Below are positions 59,847-64,000 of a DNA stretch of 64,000 nucleotides, piece by piece. Positions within the stretch are counted from its first letter, which is position 1, and each line of letters opens with the position of its first letter. The notes under the pieces are model-generated. The model worked only from the letters and a program-made list of their open reading frames with translations. It searched no databases and was not told the origin of the DNA. Location: positions 1 through 64,000 of the forward strand of contig DWWD01000005.1 of the NCBI GenBank assembly GCA_019119895.1, given 5' to 3'. Source of the stretch: Candidatus Anaerostipes avistercoris. GTDB taxonomy: Bacteria; Bacillota; Clostridia; Lachnospirales; Lachnospiraceae. The position numbers and the translations under genes are program-made.

Positions 59847-60608
59847 ATGGAATTTAAATTAGATATGCATACACATACGATTGCCAGCGGTCACGCTTAT
59901 GCGACGGTGCTGGAAATGATCAGAGCGGCAGCGGACCGCGGTCTGGAACTGCTGGGGATTACGGAACATGCGCAGGGGCTTCCGGGAACGTGCGGCAATA
60001 TGTATTTTCAAAACATGCGGGTCATTCCGCGAAAAATGTATGGAATGGAAATTATGATGGGCGCGGAAATCAATATCCTTGATTACAATGGAACGCTGAG
60101 CCTGGAAGAGGAATTTATTGATAAGAATCTGGATATCAGAATTGCAGGAATCCATGATCTGTGTTATGACATAGGAACTGTGAGTCAGAATACGCAGGCC
60201 ATCGTCAGGGCGATTGAGAATCCCCAGGTGGATATTATAAGCCATCCGGATGATTCCAGGATCCCGATTGATTATGAAACGATTGTGGACGCGGCAAAAG
60301 AAAATCATACACTTCTGGAAGTAAATAACAGCTCTCTGGATTGTCTGTCTTCAAGAGTAGGAGCATGGGATAATCTTCAGGTTATGTTAAAGATATGTGA
60401 GGATAAGAAAGTTCCGGTGATTGCGGATACAGATTCTCATTTTGCGGACGCTGTCGGAGTGTTTGATCATGTCAGCGTATTATTGAAAGAAATTGATTTC
60501 CCGGAAGAACTTGTTGTCAACCGTTCCGTAGATTTTCTGAAAGCGGAAATCAGGAAACACAGGGAAATCCTCACCATTGGAAAACAAGTATATCAGACAG
60601 AAGACTGA
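59847..60608 (+). CDS. PHP-domain phosphoesterase (YcdX-like)
   Basis: 253 residues. Metal ligands in DMHTHTIASGHAY (near residue 7), ITEHAQG, GAEINI, ISHPDD and ADTDSHF match the YcdX/PHP phosphatase family. ATG 59847 with AAAGGACAGGG upstream is preferred over an in-frame ATG at 59796. Confidence 0.87.
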   Translation: MEFKLDMHTHTIASGHAYATVLEMIRAAADRGLELLGITEHAQGLPGTCGNMYFQNMRVIPRKMYGMEIMMGAEINILDYNGTLSLEEEFIDKNLDIRIAGIHDLCYDIGTVSQNTQAIVRAIENPQVDIISHPDDSRIPIDYETIVDAAKENHTLLEVNNSSLDCLSSRVGAWDNLQVMLKICEDKKVPVIADTDSHFADAVGVFDHVSVLLKEIDFPEELVVNRSVDFLKAEIRKHREILTIGKQVYQTED

Positions 60609-60634
60609 TATCTGCATCAGACAGCAGACATCAA

Positions 60635-60664
60635 AAGCCGGCGGACTGAAATCCTCCGGCTTTC
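60635..60664 (+). terminator. Bidirectional terminator
   Basis: AAAGCCGGCGGA/TCCTCCGGCTTT stem (12 pairs, one wobble) with loop CTGAAA between the convergent PHP and exonuclease genes; T-rich flank on the plus side, A-rich on the other. Confidence 0.85.
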
Positions 60665-60668
60665 TCTT

Positions 60669-61610
60669 TTATGATTCTGTTTTCTTCATGAGATAGCAGA
60701 TATTGTGCGCAAGAAAAGTATGCTGTGCCTGTTGATCTGAGAGAAATGCTTCTTCCGGCCGGAATTTGGAATAGCAGCTGGATGAGGACGCCGGGATTCT
60801 GGATCCTTTATCTACAAAAGTACCCATGGACTTTGGAATGATAATATCTTCTTCCGGCAGATAATAATAGTCTTTCGGGTTTGGATAATAGTGCTTCAGC
60901 ATACCTTCTTCTGTCAGATTTTCGTGAAATACAGCCCGGTCCGCCTGGATTTCCAGCGAAATGCAGTCTTTTTCCAGCCGCGCAGGCACCGGAAAAGGAT
61001 GTTCCAGATGAATCTCAGCCTGGAGAGATGCATCCCGGACAGAAGCATGCAGAACAGTAAATTCACCGGATTCCAGAGCTGGATAGCAGAGAAGCTGAAA
61101 TACTGCCCTGAGTCCCAGCAGATCTTCTCTGTTATGGAGCAGTACCTGTTCCCGCAGCGCGTTGTCCCCGGTTTCCAGCCAGGACTGATAGGTTTTGATC
61201 ACCTGTTTTCCGGAAAGGGAATCCTTTCGTGAAAATCCAAGATATTTTTCAAAATTTTTCTGGCGGAAGCGTCCAAAAGGAAAAAGATGCCGGCAGCGGC
61301 GAAGTTCCCGGTACAGATCCAGATGTTCCATGGGACTTAAGGTATCGGTGAGGCCATATTCCTGAGCTTTCGCCAGAAGAAAAGGAAGATCGAAAGAAGC
61401 ACCGTTAAAACTTATAAGGGTTTTCCGATTTTTGCAGTAAGTAAGGAATTCAGACAGAATTTCCTTCTGAGAGAGCCCGTCTTCATTGAACCACTGGATG
61501 CATTCACCGTCTCCATCACAGCATCCGATCACTGTAATGGCGGAAATATCAGGGCTCAGCCCGGTTGTTTCAATATCAAAAAATAAAGAATCATTTCGTT
61601 TTTTTTCCAT
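60669..61610 (-). CDS. YprB-like ribonuclease-H-fold exonuclease
   Basis: 313 residues. DEDD-type motifs FFDIETTGL (about residue 9), SFNGASFDLPFL (about 92) and HNREDLLGL (about 164) mark a 3'-5' exonuclease domain. The C-terminal 130 residues are not assigned. Often found next to helicases or in Firmicute genomes as YprB. Confidence 0.85.
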   Translation of the reverse strand: MEKKRNDSLFFDIETTGLSPDISAITVIGCCDGDGECIQWFNEDGLSQKEILSEFLTYCKNRKTLISFNGASFDLPFLLAKAQEYGLTDTLSPMEHLDLYRELRRCRHLFPFGRFRQKNFEKYLGFSRKDSLSGKQVIKTYQSWLETGDNALREQVLLHNREDLLGLRAVFQLLCYPALESGEFTVLHASVRDASLQAEIHLEHPFPVPARLEKDCISLEIQADRAVFHENLTEEGMLKHYYPNPKDYYYLPEEDIIIPKSMGTFVDKGSRIPASSSSCYSKFRPEEAFLSDQQAQHTFLAHNICYLMKKTES

Positions 61611-61732
61611 AAAATATCCTCCGAAATAAGTGATTTTATTATAGCTTTTCCATATTTTTTTTGCAATCCCTAGGAATCAGGGGAACATATGTGTTATAAT
61701 ACCAGACAAATGGCGTATCAAGGAGGAAAACA

Positions 61733-62338
61733 GTGATTGCATACATAAAAGGAATTTTAGCCAGTGTGGACCCCAAAGGAATTGTTCTGGAGAACCAGGG
61801 AATGGGGTACCGGCTGATGATGCCTATGAGGATGGAAAGCTTTCCTAAAATCGGACAGGAAATGAAAGTATATACGCATATGCACGTCAGAGAAGATGAT
61901 ATCAGTCTGTTTGGATTTCGGACGAAAGAAGAACTGGAGATTTTCGAGATGCTGATTGGCGTCAGCGGAATCGGGCCGAAAGTAGGGCTGTCGATTTTGA
62001 CAACTCTGACCGTTTATCAGCTGAAGATGGCCTTGATAAGCGAAGATGTGAAGACGATTTCTTCTGCTCCCGGGCTCGGACCGAAAGGGGCAAAGAAACT
62101 GATTCTGGAATTAAAGGACAAAATGCAGTTTGATGAGCCGGACGGTACTGGTCCGGATCTGGAAATGTCAGCGGTTCAGGACGGAGAGAGCGATTCGGTG
62201 CTGATTACCATAGAAGGTCTGGTCAGCCTGGGATATTCCAGGACGGAGGCCGCCATGGCAGTGAAGAAAGTAGAGAATGCGCCGTCCTATGAGCCGGAAG
62301 AACTGTTAAAACTGGCATTGAAAAATATTATGATATAG
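61733..62338 (+). CDS. ruvA: Holliday junction branch migration protein RuvA
   Basis: 201 residues. OB-fold N-terminus (IAYIKGILASV), helix-hairpin-helix segments (GVSGIGPKVGLSIL; APGLGPKGAKKLI) and the C-terminal RuvB-contact domain. GTG start behind AGGAGG. Followed by ruvB after 9 bp. Confidence 0.97.
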   Translation: MIAYIKGILASVDPKGIVLENQGMGYRLMMPMRMESFPKIGQEMKVYTHMHVREDDISLFGFRTKEELEIFEMLIGVSGIGPKVGLSILTTLTVYQLKMALISEDVKTISSAPGLGPKGAKKLILELKDKMQFDEPDGTGPDLEMSAVQDGESDSVLITIEGLVSLGYSRTEAAMAVKKVENAPSYEPEELLKLALKNIMI

Positions 62339-62347
62339 GGGAAGATT

Positions 62348-63352
62348 ATGATAGATCGGATGATATCGACAGAATTAGCAGAGGAAGAAATAATAATAGA
62401 GAATCATCTGCGGCCTCAGCGGCTGGAGGATTATATCGGACAGGACAAAGTAAAGCAGAATTTAAAGATTTTTATTGAGGCGGCAAAGAGCCGGGGAGAA
62501 TCTCTGGATCATGTGCTGTTTTACGGGCCTCCGGGACTGGGAAAGACAACACTTGCGGGAATCGTAGCCAATGAGATGGGAGTCCATCTGAAGGTGACCA
62601 GCGGCCCGGCCATTGAGAAACCGGGGGAGATTGCGGCGCTTTTGAATAATCTGCAGGAAGGAGATGTCCTGTTTATTGATGAGATTCACCGTCTGAACCG
62701 GCAGGTGGAGGAAGTGCTTTACCCGGCGATGGAAGATTTTGCCATTGATATTCTGGTTGGAAAGGGACAGGCGGCCAGGTCGATCCGCCTGGAGCTTCCG
62801 AGATTTACCCTGGTGGGCGCTACGACCCGGGCGGGAATGCTGACAGCGCCGCTGCGGGATCGTTTTGGAGTGGTGAACCGTCTGGATTTTTATACGAAAG
62901 AAGAGTTGGCGACAATTGTCAGGAATTCAGCGCATGTGCTGGAGATTGAAATTGATGAGCAGGGAGCTGTGGAGATTGCGAGAAGATCCAGGGGAACGCC
63001 GAGACTTGCCAACCGTCTGCTGAAAAGAGTGAGGGATTTCGCTCAGGTAAAATACGACGGCAGGATTACACAGGAAGTGGCGGAAGATGCTCTGGATCAT
63101 CTGGAAGTGGACGGTATGGGACTGGATCAGACTGACCGCACGATTCTGAGGATTATGATGGAAACATTTGAAGGAAAACCGGTTGGACTGGATACGCTTG
63201 CGGCGGCTGTCGGGGAAGATTCAGGCACGATCGAAGATGTATATGAGCCGTATCTGATCCAGAATGGACTGATCCAGAGGACTCCGCGGGGCAGAATGGT
63301 GACAAAAACGGCGTATGAACATTTTGGAATACCGGCTCCGGAAGGGAACTGA
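62348..63352 (+). CDS. ruvB: Holliday junction helicase RuvB
   Basis: 334 residues. Walker [10 protein letters not shown] (about 60), Walker [10 protein letters not shown] (about 109), sensor VGATTRAG and a winged-helix C-terminus. Motor for branch migration with RuvA. Confidence 0.98.
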   Translation: MIDRMISTELAEEEIIIENHLRPQRLEDYIGQDKVKQNLKIFIEAAKSRGESLDHVLFYGPPGLGKTTLAGIVANEMGVHLKVTSGPAIEKPGEIAALLNNLQEGDVLFIDEIHRLNRQVEEVLYPAMEDFAIDILVGKGQAARSIRLELPRFTLVGATTRAGMLTAPLRDRFGVVNRLDFYTKEELATIVRNSAHVLEIEIDEQGAVEIARRSRGTPRLANRLLKRVRDFAQVKYDGRITQEVAEDALDHLEVDGMGLDQTDRTILRIMMETFEGKPVGLDTLAAAVGEDSGTIEDVYEPYLIQNGLIQRTPRGRMVTKTAYEHFGIPAPEGN

Positions 63353-64000
63353 ATGATGAAAAAGAGAGAGATAGAAGTCCTGGCTCCGGCCGGATCCATG
63401 GAATGTCTGCGGGCAGCTGTTTTAAATGGGGCGGACGCAGTTTATTTAGGCGGTGAAATGTTCGGCGCCAGGGCTTATGCAGGAAATTTTAATCAGGAAG
63501 AGCTGTGCGAGGCGATTGATTATGCCCATATGTTCGGGAAGAAAATATTTCTTACGATCAATACACTGATGAAGGAGAAAGAAAAGGATCAGCTGATCGA
63601 TTTTCTGATTCCGTATTATGAACAGGGGCTGGATGCGGCGATCATTCAGGACCCCGGAGTGATCCGCATGGTGAGAGAATATTTTCCGGATCTTGAAATT
63701 CATGCCAGCACGCAGATGACAGTCACGGGAGTCTATGGAGCCCGGATGGTAAAGAAAATGGGAGCGAAACGGGTTGTTCCCGCAAGAGAGCTTTCTCTGG
63801 AAGAAATTAAGGAAATCAAGGATGATACGGGGCTCGATATGGAGTGTTTTGTCCATGGTGCTTTGTGTTACTGTTATTCCGGTCAGTGCTTTATGAGCAG
63901 CATGCTGGGCGGCAGAAGCGGCAACCGGGGAAGATGCGCGGGCACCTGCAGACTGCCGTTTTATAAGAAAGGTTCCGGGAAAAAGCAGAAATACCTGCTG
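63353..64000 (+). CDS. Peptidase U32 family protein, cut by window end
   Basis: First 216 codons. VLAPAGSMECLRAAVLNGADAVYLGG at the start (part: ADAVYLGG), HASTQMTVT and the Cys-rich ECFVHGALCYCYSGQC, GRSGNRGRCAGTCR are the U32 signature. Members hydroxylate 23S rRNA or tRNA (RlhA, TrhP) rather than digest proteins. ATG 63353 directly follows the ruvB stop; a second ATG is at 63356. Confidence 0.92.
   Translation, partial: MMKKREIEVLAPAGSMECLRAAVLNGADAVYLGGEMFGARAYAGNFNQEELCEAIDYAHMFGKKIFLTINTLMKEKEKDQLIDFLIPYYEQGLDAAIIQDPGVIRMVREYFPDLEIHASTQMTVTGVYGARMVKKMGAKRVVPARELSLEEIKEIKDDTGLDMECFVHGALCYCYSGQCFMSSMLGGRSGNRGRCAGTCRLPFYKKGSGKKQKYLL

Overview
The window looks like the chromosome of a Gram-positive, spore-forming clostridium, most likely a Lachnospiraceae gut bacterium. 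The reasons are a Cys T-box over cysE-cysS-mrnC-rlmB-sigH, strong AGGAGG ribosome-binding sites, a yybP-ykoY riboswitch, BioY with a BirA operator and TrpXYZ-type ABC genes. The genus is inference; there is no rRNA or marker gene to fix it.

Layout. 1-323 is the end of a tRNA cluster (Gly partial, Arg, His, Gln). 363-3206 is a Mn-riboswitch-controlled P-type ATPase. 3280-5165 holds a Crh-like HPr protein, an O-acetyltransferase with a small acidic partner, and BioY. 5162-9386 is the cysteine T-box operon ending in sigH, followed by a phosphatase, tRNA-Thr, an ABC importer and an O-acetylhomoserine sulfhydrylase. 14810-14881 is tRNA-Glu(CTC), which carries an inserted prophage.

The prophage runs from attL (14856-14883) to attR (56519-56546), about 41.7 kb with a 28-bp identical core. 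In order it has integrase, a lipoprotein and repressor lysogeny block with a symmetric operator region; an early block (annealase-like protein, nucleases, a replication gene with iterons, a homing endonuclease, Lar); a late-control gene and promoter; a tRNA-like hairpin; packaging and head genes; siphovirus tail genes with an evolved Dit, a giant coiled-coil tail protein, and fibres with InlB-type and collagen repeats; holin and amidase; and a moron block with a candidate structured RNA. The head module also carries a MuF protein with a C-terminal ADP-ribosyltransferase-like toxin tip, a small putative immunity gene, a two-domain DUF2829 (Tad2-like, Thoeris anti-defence) protein, and a Prp protease whose likely cleavage motif recurs at the N-termini of scaffold, capsid and tail-tube proteins.

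56547-59200, just outside attR, is an AT-rich stretch of tiny genes and broken remnants. One remnant is a decayed copy of the prophage's putative MuF immunity gene. Another part carries a 70-bp copy of the DNA that follows that gene inside the prophage. I read this as a store, or graveyard, of immunity cassettes for phage-borne MuF toxins; it is the most unusual thing in the window. From 59198 the ordinary chromosome resumes: a GyrI-like protein, a PHP phosphoesterase, a YprB-like nuclease, ruvA-ruvB and a U32 peptidase cut by the window end.
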